Source: Fidelibacterota bacterium (lineage in GTDB: Bacteria; Fidelibacterota; UBA2242). Taken from it: 9,961 nt of DNA. The stretch is from NCBI GenBank assembly GCA_023133185.1, contig JAGLWX010000145.1, positions 1-9,961 on the forward strand, read 5' to 3'. Shown one piece after another: positions 1 through 5,972 of this stretch. The notes beneath the pieces are model-generated. The model was not told the DNA's origin, did no database searches, and saw only the letters and a list, made by a program, of their open reading frames with translations. Each line of letters begins with the position of its first letter. The stretch's first letter is position 1. The position numbers and the translations under genes are program-made.

Positions 1-2405
1 TAAGTGATATTTCTCTTTCAAGCCCCGCTGTTTACGATATCACGGATTGGAGAAATGTAGCAATTCAGTCCCCGAATGTCCAAACAGACAATGAGATTAC
101 ATTCCGGGCATACAATGATATTACTAATCGCTCTCATTTCCTGATCACAAATACTGAATATCATAAATCGCCGGAAAAAATCGATGATCCTCAATGGAAT
201 GTTATTCGCCGTCCCGATATTTCGGCTCAACACGTTATCATCACTGTTGAAGAATTTCAGGATGCCGCCAATGATCTTGCTCAATTGTACAGCAAAGATA
301 TTCGTGAAGAAGACCGGCTCAGCACAATCGTAGTATTTCAGAATCAGATCCTGAGGGAATTTAATGCTGACATCGTTGACCCTCACACTATTCGACAATT
401 TTTAACCTATACATTTCGTAACTGGACTCCTCCGCTACCTGAATATGTACTATTACTTGGAGATGGAACATTCGATTACCGGCACATCGAATCGGAAAAA
501 GGCGATATAGTGATGACATACCAGGTTGAGCCTTCATCTCAGTCAGGCAATGGATTCGTCTCATACTCGACCGATACGCGGTTTGTCTATATAAATGGAT
601 CCGATAAAAAAATGGACATGGCTATCGGAAGGATAAATGTCCGGACTGCCGACGAAGCCCAGGCTGTTGTCGATAAGATTCGCAATTATACTCTCGAGCC
701 AATATACGGAGAGTGGCGCAGTACGGTAACCCTGGTAGCCGATGATCCTGAACGACCTCATTCAAACGAAAAATATCATATCAATGACAGTGAATCGTAT
801 GTTTTCAAGCACCTGCCCGGATCGATTGATGTAAAAAAACTATATTTATTGGAGTATCCCGAAGTTCAGGACGCCTCGACGTACGGAGTAAAAAAACCGG
901 ATGCAACAACAGCTTTATTAAAGCAAATCGAAAAAGGAACTACTATTATAAACTACCTGGGACATGGAAGTCCGACGGTGTGGACACAGGAACATATACT
1001 GGACATGAATCGGGATATGGGAAATATAAAGTCCGGTATGAAGCTTCCATTTTGGATTGCAGCAACCTGCAGCTGGGGACAATTTGACGATATTACCGGG
1101 ACCTGCATGCCCGAGGCGCTTGTTATTGAGCCGGAAAACGGCGCAATTGGGGCATTAGCTCCGACACGCGCCACCTACCCCGGCTCAAATCGTGCATTCA
1201 TCAATAGTTGGATAATGAAATGGTTCAACCCGGTCGGCGCAAATCGGATCAGTCTGGGAAAATTATTGCAGGCGGTATCCTGTTCCGGCAGCGGTATCAA
1301 CGAAAACAATGAAAAATATATGCTGTTTGGCGATCCGGCATTATATCTCGCATTGCCATACGGGAAAGTCGGATTCGACCGCCTTGACACCGATACATTA
1401 AAAACACTTTCTAATATTCAAGTTTACGGAATGATAGATGAAAATGACGGGTCAAACTTCAATGGAGAGGGGATTTTAAAATTATTCGACAGTGAAAGGC
1501 TTGTAACACGGCATTATACCGATGGCAACGGAAAGCCCCAGTCATTATCCTATCTGATTCTCGGCGAAGTGCTTTTTAATGGACTGATTAATATTTCAAA
1601 CAGCAAATTCTCCTCAAAATTTTTCATTCCCAAAGATCTGAATTATGCAAACCGGCATGGTAAAATAACTGTATATGGTTGGAACCCCGATACAGGAGAT
1701 GAAATTGGCGGATTTTATGATTCCCTGTATTTCGCCGGTTCCGAATCGGTTTTTGACACAACCGGCCCTACTATTAATATTGGGTTTACAAATATAGATT
1801 TTCGTAATGGGGATATTGTAACACCGGAATCTCAATTCGAAATTGCCATCAGCGATCCCCACGGGATTAATATTGCCGGCAAAATGGGTCATGATATCAC
1901 CTTGACCATTGACGATGGCGAAACAGCTTCTTACCGGGTTACCGAATATTTTTCTTACGACGCAAACAGCGACACATCCGGAACCATCACTCTATCAATA
2001 CCCGAACTCTCTCCCGGCGAACATAAATCTTCTGTAACAGCCTGGGATAATGGCAATAATTCAACGACAACCACTTGTGTTTTTAACCTATTGTCTTCAT
2101 CGGATTTCAAATTAGAAAATGTTGTAAACTATCCTAATCCATTCGGTAAAATGACAGATATTGTTTTTTACATTACTCATTCATCGAAAATCGAATGTTC
2201 AATATACACGGTAAGAGGTTTAAAAATTAAAACGATCGATACAGATCAGCTATATATGCCGGGATTCAATTCAATTCACTGGAATGGCGCAGACGATTTT
2301 GGAGATATAGTCGCCAAAGGCATTTATATTTATAAAATCAAAGCGACATCGATTGAATCGGATAAAAAAGATCATTTCATTGGAAAAATGGTGAAAGCAG
2401 GATGA
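1..2405 (+). CDS. porU: PorU-like type IX secretion sortase (C25 cysteine peptidase), 5' partial
   Basis: The frame is open from base 3, so the N-terminus lies outside the window; about 800 codons are visible. The peptidase C25 (gingipain-like) fold is recognisable: a GDGTFDYR stretch (459-482), the catalytic His in NYLGHGSP (His codon 963-965) and the catalytic Cys in ATCSWGQFD (Cys codon 1068-1070), 35 residues apart as is usual in this family. The region after about 1380 looks like beta-sandwich/Ig-type domains. The end (about 2115-2402) is a FlgD-like/type IX sorting-type domain opening with NVVNYPNPF and closing near GKMVKAG. In the family, PorU sits on the outer membrane, cleaves the C-terminal signal of type IX cargo and attaches the cargo to the surface. 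Function here is inferred from motifs. The stop overlaps the maf start (ATGA), suggesting translational coupling. A different surface C25 peptidase is the main alternative. Confidence 0.85.
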   Translation, partial: SDISLSSPAVYDITDWRNVAIQSPNVQTDNEITFRAYNDITNRSHFLITNTEYHKSPEKIDDPQWNVIRRPDISAQHVIITVEEFQDAANDLAQLYSKDIREEDRLSTIVVFQNQILREFNADIVDPHTIRQFLTYTFRNWTPPLPEYVLLLGDGTFDYRHIESEKGDIVMTYQVEPSSQSGNGFVSYSTDTRFVYINGSDKKMDMAIGRINVRTADEAQAVVDKIRNYTLEPIYGEWRSTVTLVADDPERPHSNEKYHINDSESYVFKHLPGSIDVKKLYLLEYPEVQDASTYGVKKPDATTALLKQIEKGTTIINYLGHGSPTVWTQEHILDMNRDMGNIKSGMKLPFWIAATCSWGQFDDITGTCMPEALVIEPENGAIGALAPTRATYPGSNRAFINSWIMKWFNPVGANRISLGKLLQAVSCSGSGINENNEKYMLFGDPALYLALPYGKVGFDRLDTDTLKTLSNIQVYGMIDENDGSNFNGEGILKLFDSERLVTRHYTDGNGKPQSLSYLILGEVLFNGLINISNSKFSSKFFIPKDLNYANRHGKITVYGWNPDTGDEIGGFYDSLYFAGSESVFDTTGPTINIGFTNIDFRNGDIVTPESQFEIAISDPHGINIAGKMGHDITLTIDDGETASYRVTEYFSYDANSDTSGTITLSIPELSPGEHKSSVTAWDNGNNSTTTTCVFNLLSSSDFKLENVVNYPNPFGKMTDIVFYITHSSKIECSIYTVRGLKIKTIDTDQLYMPGFNSIHWNGADDFGDIVAKGIYIYKIKATSIESDKKDHFIGKMVKAG

Positions 2406-3004
2406 CAGAATCAATCTTAAATTGGTATGGCAAGCCTGTTATTCTTGCTTCAAAATCACCTCGGCGGGAAGAAATCCTGAAACTCGCAGGTTTTCAATTT
2501 CAAATCCACGCATCAAACTATCACGAGCTAAGCATCGAGCATGAAAGACCGGAAAAACTCGTCCAAACTCATGCTTATCATAAATCAAATGATATTGCCG
2601 GATATTATGACGACGCATGGATCATTGGAGCCGACACAATCGTCGTGAAGGACCAAATTATTCTCGAAAAACCTAAGAATCGTGACGATGCAATATCCAT
2701 GTTATCATTATTAAGCGGCGCCACTCATCAGGTATTCACCGGGTATTGTGTTATGAACTCCCAAAACGGCAGCCATTTCACTGACGTCGAACGAACGGAC
2801 GTAACATTCAGGAAACTTTCAAGCGATATTATAGAGCATTACGTCGATAACTATCATCCTTTTGATAAAGCCGGATCCTATGGTATTCAGGATTATAGCG
2901 CAATCTTTGTCCATAAAATAGATGGTTGTTTTTACAATGTAGTCGGATTTCCAATTGCTAAATTCTTTCAGCAGATTCGTCTGCAATTAAAATCTCTATT
3001 GTGA
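2402..3004 (+). CDS. maf: Maf family nucleoside triphosphate pyrophosphatase (dTTP/UTP type)
   Basis: This 200-residue protein has the full Maf signature: LASKSPRR at residues 15-22, a conserved Lys at 61, GADTIVV at 76-82, EKP at 89-91 and DKAGSYGIQ at 155-163, followed by a KIDGCFYNVVGFP segment. The DVTFRKL and DKAGxYGIQ stretches resemble the YhdE/MafB branch, whose members hydrolyse dTTP, UTP and some modified pyrimidine nucleotides to the monophosphate plus pyrophosphate. The YceF (m7GTP) branch fits less well. Length is normal for the family and the enzyme is expected to be cytosolic. The start codon overlaps the porU stop by four bases, and only a weak GCAGG precedes it, so translation is probably coupled. 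Maf genes often sit near cell-shape and division genes, as here. The exact nucleotide specificity is an inference. Confidence 0.95.
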   Translation: MTESILNWYGKPVILASKSPRREEILKLAGFQFQIHASNYHELSIEHERPEKLVQTHAYHKSNDIAGYYDDAWIIGADTIVVKDQIILEKPKNRDDAISMLSLLSGATHQVFTGYCVMNSQNGSHFTDVERTDVTFRKLSSDIIEHYVDNYHPFDKAGSYGIQDYSAIFVHKIDGCFYNVVGFPIAKFFQQIRLQLKSLL

Positions 3005-3022
3005 AACTTTCTAAAGTTCCAC
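3001..3022. repeat. Imperfect inverted repeat at the maf stop codon
   Basis: The arms GTGAAACTTT (3001-3010) and AAAGTTCCAC (3013-3022) pair with one mismatch around a two-base centre and include the maf stop codon. The stem is AT-rich and no T-run follows, so it is a poor candidate for an intrinsic terminator. Part of the sequence recurs at 3246-3268. Confidence 0.45.
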
Positions 3023-3142
3023 TGAAATTGAAAATCTCTTATAGCACAATATTTTGTATTTTAAGATGATAAAACACATTAACAAGTAGAATAGTAATTT
3101 AGGAAAGTTGAGATGGAGAAGCATTTCATGAAGATTCCAATC

Positions 3143-3192
3143 AACCTCCCCTTACATCCCCTCCTTGCTAAGGAGGGGAAAGAGGGGAGGTT
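3143..3192. repeat. REP/MITE-like double-stem inverted repeat
   Basis: The outer arms AACCTCCCCT (3143-3152) and AGGGGAGGTT (3183-3192) are perfectly complementary. Nested inside are TCCCCTCCTT (3157-3166) and AAGGAGGGGA (3170-3179), also perfect, around a three-base GCT loop. The two 10-bp stems are separated by a 4/3-base internal loop. The GC-rich composition contrasts sharply with the AT-rich flanks. The form matches short dispersed palindromic elements (REP/MITE-like) seen between genes in environmental bacteria, but only one copy lies in this window, so its dispersed nature is an inference. It could also act as an RNA barrier or attenuator between maf and rodZ; no T-run follows. Confidence 0.85.
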
Positions 3193-3245
3193 ATATCATC
3201 TCGACATAATATTAGATACAGCACTAAAATTCCGGGATAACTTTA

Positions 3246-3268
3246 GTGAAACTTTGTATTGAAATTGA
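3246..3268 (+). repeat. Diverged second copy of the motif at the maf stop
   Basis: GTGAAACTTT (3246-3255) and TGAAATTGA (3260-3268) repeat 3001-3010 and 3023-3031 exactly and in the same order, but with a 4-base instead of a 12-base spacer. AACTTTAG just upstream (3239-3246) is the complement of CTAAAGTT (3011-3018). The two copies bracket the GC-rich palindrome. Confidence 0.5.
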
Positions 3269-3324
3269 CATCAATATTTGCAAAATTAAGTCCGTAGTGA
3301 GAAAAATTAAACAGAGTATTCAAT

Positions 3325-4116
3325 ATGTTCTATGAAGAGTTAAAAAAGCGCAGAGAATCACTTGGGATAACACTTGATCAAATATCCAATAAAACAAAAG
3401 TAAACAAGACCATTTTAGAAGCATTTGAAGCAGGTGATTTTTCCAAATTACCCCTGACTTACGTACGATTATTTCTCCGGGCATATGCACAGGAACTTAA
3501 TACAGACCCGGAACAAATTATCAAATCCTTCGAAGAATACACCGGGAAACTTGAAGAGCCATTAAAGCCCGAAACACCGGAAAAGGTAAATTCTTTCCTT
3601 TCACCAAAAAACAACTCAGTCGTAAACGGAAAGAAAAGACGAAGTATTGCCGCTGTCACTGCTGTACTCGTCATCGTCATTTTTCTCATATCTGTTTTGA
3701 AACAGGTTCTAATCGAAGAGGAGAAAAAGAATCAGGCTCCATTACCAGTCTCGATTGAAGAACTGCCGGTACCTGTTGAAGATAGGGACACAACTGCAAC
3801 AGAGCAGGAATTGGTCGCAACGGAAAATACACCGGAAACGCAAAACGAACTATTATCACTAATAATGACAACTCAAGATACGTGCTGGGCACGTGTGATC
3901 ACCGATGAAAGTGATACAACGGAAGCCAACTACCTGCCAAATATTCGCCGAGAATGGAAAGCCAGGGACAAATTTGATGTCAGAGTCGGCAGACCTTCAA
4001 AAGTTGTACTTTACCTCAATAATAAAGAATTAAGAACTGTCGGCAACAGGGGAATCCCAACCCGTTTTATCATCACAAAAGACGGCATTGTCCGCTCTAC
4101 TCTCTTAAGACGATAG
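3325..4116 (+). CDS. rodZ: RodZ-like cell-shape protein (HTH_25, one TM segment, DUF4115-type domain)
   Basis: 263 residues with the RodZ layout. Residues 1-75 form a Cro/CI-like helix-turn-helix of the HTH_25 type (MFYEELKKRRESLGITLDQI, then the aromatic YVRLFLRAYAQEL at 46-58). A basic KKRR (103-106) precedes a transmembrane helix at about 107-127. A charged, Glu/Thr/Pro-rich linker follows (about 131-175), then an extracytoplasmic beta-rich domain (about 176-263) with the CWARVITDES start typical of DUF4115. In characterised bacteria, the RodZ HTH binds MreB and links the elongation machinery to the membrane; that role here is inferred. The ATG has no visible Shine-Dalgarno sequence. The gene stands alone between a long 5' gap and the mraZ promoter, so the dcw cluster can be transcribed independently of it, although read-through from rodZ is possible because no terminator is seen. 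Confidence 0.9.
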   Translation: MFYEELKKRRESLGITLDQISNKTKVNKTILEAFEAGDFSKLPLTYVRLFLRAYAQELNTDPEQIIKSFEEYTGKLEEPLKPETPEKVNSFLSPKNNSVVNGKKRRSIAAVTAVLVIVIFLISVLKQVLIEEEKKNQAPLPVSIEELPVPVEDRDTTATEQELVATENTPETQNELLSLIMTTQDTCWARVITDESDTTEANYLPNIRREWKARDKFDVRVGRPSKVVLYLNNKELRTVGNRGIPTRFIITKDGIVRSTLLRR

Positions 4117-4167
4117 TTTACCTTATTTAAATCCTTTTAAAAACATCACGTATTTGAGAAAAAATAC

Positions 4168-4196
4168 TTGACAATATGGGTATTTTACCCTATTAT
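4168..4196 (+). promoter_or_regulatory. Sigma70-type promoter of the mraZ (dcw) operon
   Basis: A perfect -35 TTGACA (4168-4173), a 17-base spacer and the -10 TATTAT (4191-4196) are visible. An A-rich run (4157-4165) just upstream could act as an UP element. The transcription start would fall near 4203, giving a 5' leader of about 45 bases before mraZ. This is by far the best promoter match I see in the window, and it sits where the mra promoter is expected. Confidence 0.8.
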
Positions 4197-4233
4197 TGTG
4201 GGTAGATGTGGGGAGAAATCCCATGAAATCCCA
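4177..4233. promoter_or_regulatory. Putative MraZ operator: phased TGGG/TCCC boxes
   Basis: TGGGT (4199-4203) and TGGGG (4209-4213) are direct repeats with a 5-base spacer, the form of the TGGGN boxes bound by Escherichia coli MraZ. They are followed in the same 10-base phase by TCCCA (4219-4223) and TCCCA (4229-4233), which are TGGGA on the other strand and lie within the perfect repeat GAAATCCCA (4215-4223 and 4225-4233). Upstream, inside the promoter spacer, GGGTA and TACCC (4178-4182, 4186-4190) form an inverted repeat. The set overlaps the -10, the start site and the leader, so repression by occlusion is the likely mode. Binding by this MraZ is inferred from position and motif. Confidence 0.65.
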
Positions 4234-4247
4234 AATTTTTAAGGATT

Positions 4248-4700
4248 ATGATTACTTCTTTTGCCGGCGAATCAAAACATTTTTTAGATGAGAAAAGTCG
4301 TCTGAGCATCCCGGCAAAATACCGTCGTTGGTTAACTGAAGAAGACGCTGAGTACACGTTTGTCATAACGAAGGGCGCCGATCCCTGTCTGATTGCCTAT
4401 CCCGCAATTGAATGGGATATGTTTGCGGAAAAACTTCGCAACCTGTCGCAATTCAAGAAGAAAAACCGGGCATTTATCCGGACATGGTCTCGCAATTCCA
4501 TTCGTTTAAAATGTGACAAACAGGGACGCATACTCATGCCTCAGCGACTCTTAGATTTCGCCAACATTAAAAAGGAAGTAGCGATAATCGGCGCTTTGAA
4601 TTATTTGGAATTATGGGAACCGGAAATGTTAAAAGAACACCAGGAATCACAAATCCCACTAGACGATGATTATTTTGAAGACTTAGCAGATATTTTTTAA
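4248..4700 (+). CDS. mraZ: Transcriptional regulator MraZ
   Basis: 150 residues with two AbrB-like (SpoVT/MraZ) DNA-binding repeats. The first has FLDEKSRLSIPAKYR (residues 12-25), where Ser17 replaces the usual Gly of the DxKGR motif. The second has CDKQGRILMP (89-98), with D90 and R94 in the canonical form. The tail (about 125-150) is acidic. MraZ forms ring-shaped oligomers and in E. coli represses the mra promoter; the phased boxes at 4177-4233 suggest autoregulation here. The ATG at 4248 is the first usable start in frame after a TGA at 4224-4226. It gives an N-terminus a few residues longer than typical MraZ. AAGGA (4241-4245) ends only two bases before the ATG, which is unusually close. 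Confidence 0.96.
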   Translation: MITSFAGESKHFLDEKSRLSIPAKYRRWLTEEDAEYTFVITKGADPCLIAYPAIEWDMFAEKLRNLSQFKKKNRAFIRTWSRNSIRLKCDKQGRILMPQRLLDFANIKKEVAIIGALNYLELWEPEMLKEHQESQIPLDDDYFEDLADIF

Positions 4701-4711
4701 TCGTTTAATCG
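4696..4711 (+). repeat. 8-bp tandem duplication at the mraZ stop
   Basis: TTTAATCG occurs twice head-to-tail (4696-4703 and 4704-4711), the first copy containing the mraZ TAA stop. It lies in the short mraZ-rsmH gap, just before the TAGG that precedes rsmH. Probably a small slippage duplication; no function is evident. Confidence 0.6.
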
Positions 4712-4722
4712 GATTTAGGTAA

Positions 4723-5646
4723 ATGACCACCATTCATGTACCGGTATTACTCAAAGAAACTCTGCAATACCTGGTCTCCCGGCGAGATGGTGTTTATGTT
4801 GACGCCACCTTGGGTACGGGCGGGCACTTCGCCTCTCTTTCTGAGCAATTAGATCAAAACGCTATACTAATAGGTATCGACGCCGACCCCAACGCAATTA
4901 ATTATTGCTCAACACATTTAAGCATAAAGCAAAAACACATCTTAATAAACAGTAATTTCGAATCTATTAAAGCCATCTGCTTTCGTAACGGATATCCAAG
5001 AATAAACGGAATATTAATGGACCTTGGGATGTCATCTTTTGCTCTCGAGAATCCCGACCGTGGTCTGTCATATTCTGTGAATGGTCCTCTGGATATGCGC
5101 TTTTCCCCTGATTTGCCAAAGACCGCAAGCGATATAATCAATACAGCAAATCAATCAGAATTAGCAACAATATTTAAAACCTATGGCGAAGAAAAAAATT
5201 CACGTTCAATCGCAAGGGCAATCATTGATGAACGACAAATAAATACAATCAAAACTACCGGACAACTTGCAGAGATCATCCGCCATAAAACACATCCTTT
5301 ATATGTTAATAAGACATTGAGCCGTATTTTTCAAGCGCTCCGAATTGTCGTCAACCGTGAATTAGAAGTCCTGAAAAAGGCTCTAAAAGACGCTATAGAT
5401 ATATTAGAACCGGATGGCAGAATCGTAATAATTACCTATCACAGTTTAGAAGACCGAATAGTAAAACAGTATTTTAAAACCGAATCTACCGATTGTGTCT
5501 GTCCACCGGAGTTTCCCATTTGTCAATGCAGTCATAAAGCCTCCATCAAATTACTTACTACCAAACCAATTTTACCTGGCAAGGATGAAATAAGAAATAA
5601 TTCCAGGGCAAGAAGCGCAAAACTAAGAGCAGCAGAACGAATATGA
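4723..5646 (+). CDS. rsmH: 16S rRNA (cytosine1402-N4)-methyltransferase RsmH (MraW)
   Basis: 307 residues, normal length. It shows the family's landmarks in order: HVPVLLKE (5-12); the S-adenosylmethionine-binding DATLGTGGH (27-35) with GIDAD (51-55); DLGMSSFALENPDRGLSY (100-117) followed by PLDMRF (122-127); RIFQALRIVVNREL (201-214); GRIVIITYHSLEDRIVK (232-248); and the C-terminal SRARSAKLRAAER (294-306). The cysteine pairs C258/C260 and C267/C269 form a CxC-CxC arrangement seen in many homologues. In characterised bacteria it methylates N4 of C1402 in the ribosomal P site together with RsmI. In E. coli it also counteracts MraZ, which fits its place directly after mraZ. It starts 22 bases after the mraZ stop, preceded by TAGG (4716-4719), a weak ribosome site. 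Confidence 0.97.
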   Translation: MTTIHVPVLLKETLQYLVSRRDGVYVDATLGTGGHFASLSEQLDQNAILIGIDADPNAINYCSTHLSIKQKHILINSNFESIKAICFRNGYPRINGILMDLGMSSFALENPDRGLSYSVNGPLDMRFSPDLPKTASDIINTANQSELATIFKTYGEEKNSRSIARAIIDERQINTIKTTGQLAEIIRHKTHPLYVNKTLSRIFQALRIVVNRELEVLKKALKDAIDILEPDGRIVIITYHSLEDRIVKQYFKTESTDCVCPPEFPICQCSHKASIKLLTTKPILPGKDEIRNNSRARSAKLRAAERI

Positions 5647-5659
5647 TTAGGATATCATA
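5642..5659 (+). promoter_or_regulatory. Small hairpin presenting the ftsL ribosome-binding site
   Basis: TATGAT (5642-5647) and ATCATA (5654-5659) are perfect inverted repeats around the loop TAGGAT, which holds the AGGA Shine-Dalgarno core (5649-5652). The left arm includes the rsmH stop and the right arm ends directly before the ftsL ATG. The stem is short and AT-rich, so it would be weak. Confidence 0.35.
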
Positions 5660-5968
5660 ATGGCAAAGAAGAAGATCAGTAAAAACAGGAAAAAAAATGT
5701 GATAATGTCCACCCTTTTTCTTTTAATAATAGGACTTATGGTTTTCTATGTCTGGATTTTCAACTATACTAATCAATTATTTGCGAAAATAGACGTTATA
5801 AAACGGGAAGAAGCAAATCTTATAACTCAAAACCGGATTATATCCGTTGAATTAGACCGACTTTCCCGTGTTGATCGTATAAAACAAATCGCATCAAGCG
5901 AAATGAATATGTGGAGTCCACCACCGGAGACCTTGTCTATTATAATAGATGTAACAACAGTCAGATAG
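5660..5968 (+). CDS. ftsL: FtsL-like cell division protein
   Basis: 102 residues with the size and topology of FtsL: a strongly basic cytoplasmic start (MAKKKISKNRKKN), one transmembrane helix (about residues 14-36), then a heptad-like extracytoplasmic region (about 38-75) with a LDRLSRVDRIKQIASSEMNM stretch, the usual FtsL pattern of a leucine-rich coil followed by 'RI..iA...lgM..P' and here MWSPPPE. FtsL pairs with FtsB and FtsQ and activates the FtsW/FtsI septal synthase. Primary sequence is weakly conserved in this family, so the call leans on topology and on position between rsmH and ftsI, where ftsL normally lies. AGGA (5649-5652) is well placed 7 bases before the ATG. The TAG stop is part of the TAGGA that precedes ftsI. 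Confidence 0.88.
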   Translation: MAKKKISKNRKKNVIMSTLFLLIIGLMVFYVWIFNYTNQLFAKIDVIKREEANLITQNRIISVELDRLSRVDRIKQIASSEMNMWSPPPETLSIIIDVTTVR

Positions 5969-5972
5969 GATT

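Larger units (their letters stand above)
3005..3324. other. 320-base gap between maf and rodZ
   Basis: No convincing gene is present. The gap holds an AT-rich left part, the GC-rich double-stem repeat at 3143-3192, and an AT-rich right part leading to rodZ. Around the repeat, GTTGAGATG (3107-3115) and CATCTCGAC (3197-3205) are near-complementary and may mark the limits of a larger element. Weak promoter-like sequences are present: TTGAAA (3028-3033) with TATTTT (3050-3055), and TTGACA (3265-3270) without a good -10. A promoter for rodZ is expected somewhere here but is not clearly visible. A 49-codon reading frame (3113-3262) runs through the repeat and is discussed under findings. Confidence 0.7.

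Noticed and set aside
18..398. 126-codon minus-strand open frame at the left edge
   Set aside because: It lies wholly inside the porU-like coding frame, which has family motifs and continues uninterrupted from base 3; the minus frame shows no recognisable domain or ribosome site.
3143..3210. Intrinsic terminator after maf
   Set aside because: The stem is strong, but no T-run follows on either strand at the right distance, so the repeat-element reading fits better.
3265..3293. TTGACA (3265-3270) as a rodZ promoter
   Set aside because: No acceptable -10 lies at 16-18 bases (AAGTCC or TAAGTC only), so I do not call it a promoter, although rodZ needs one in this gap.
4117..4167. Terminator after rodZ
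   Set aside because: The stretch is AT-rich, but I find no stem longer than a few AT pairs.
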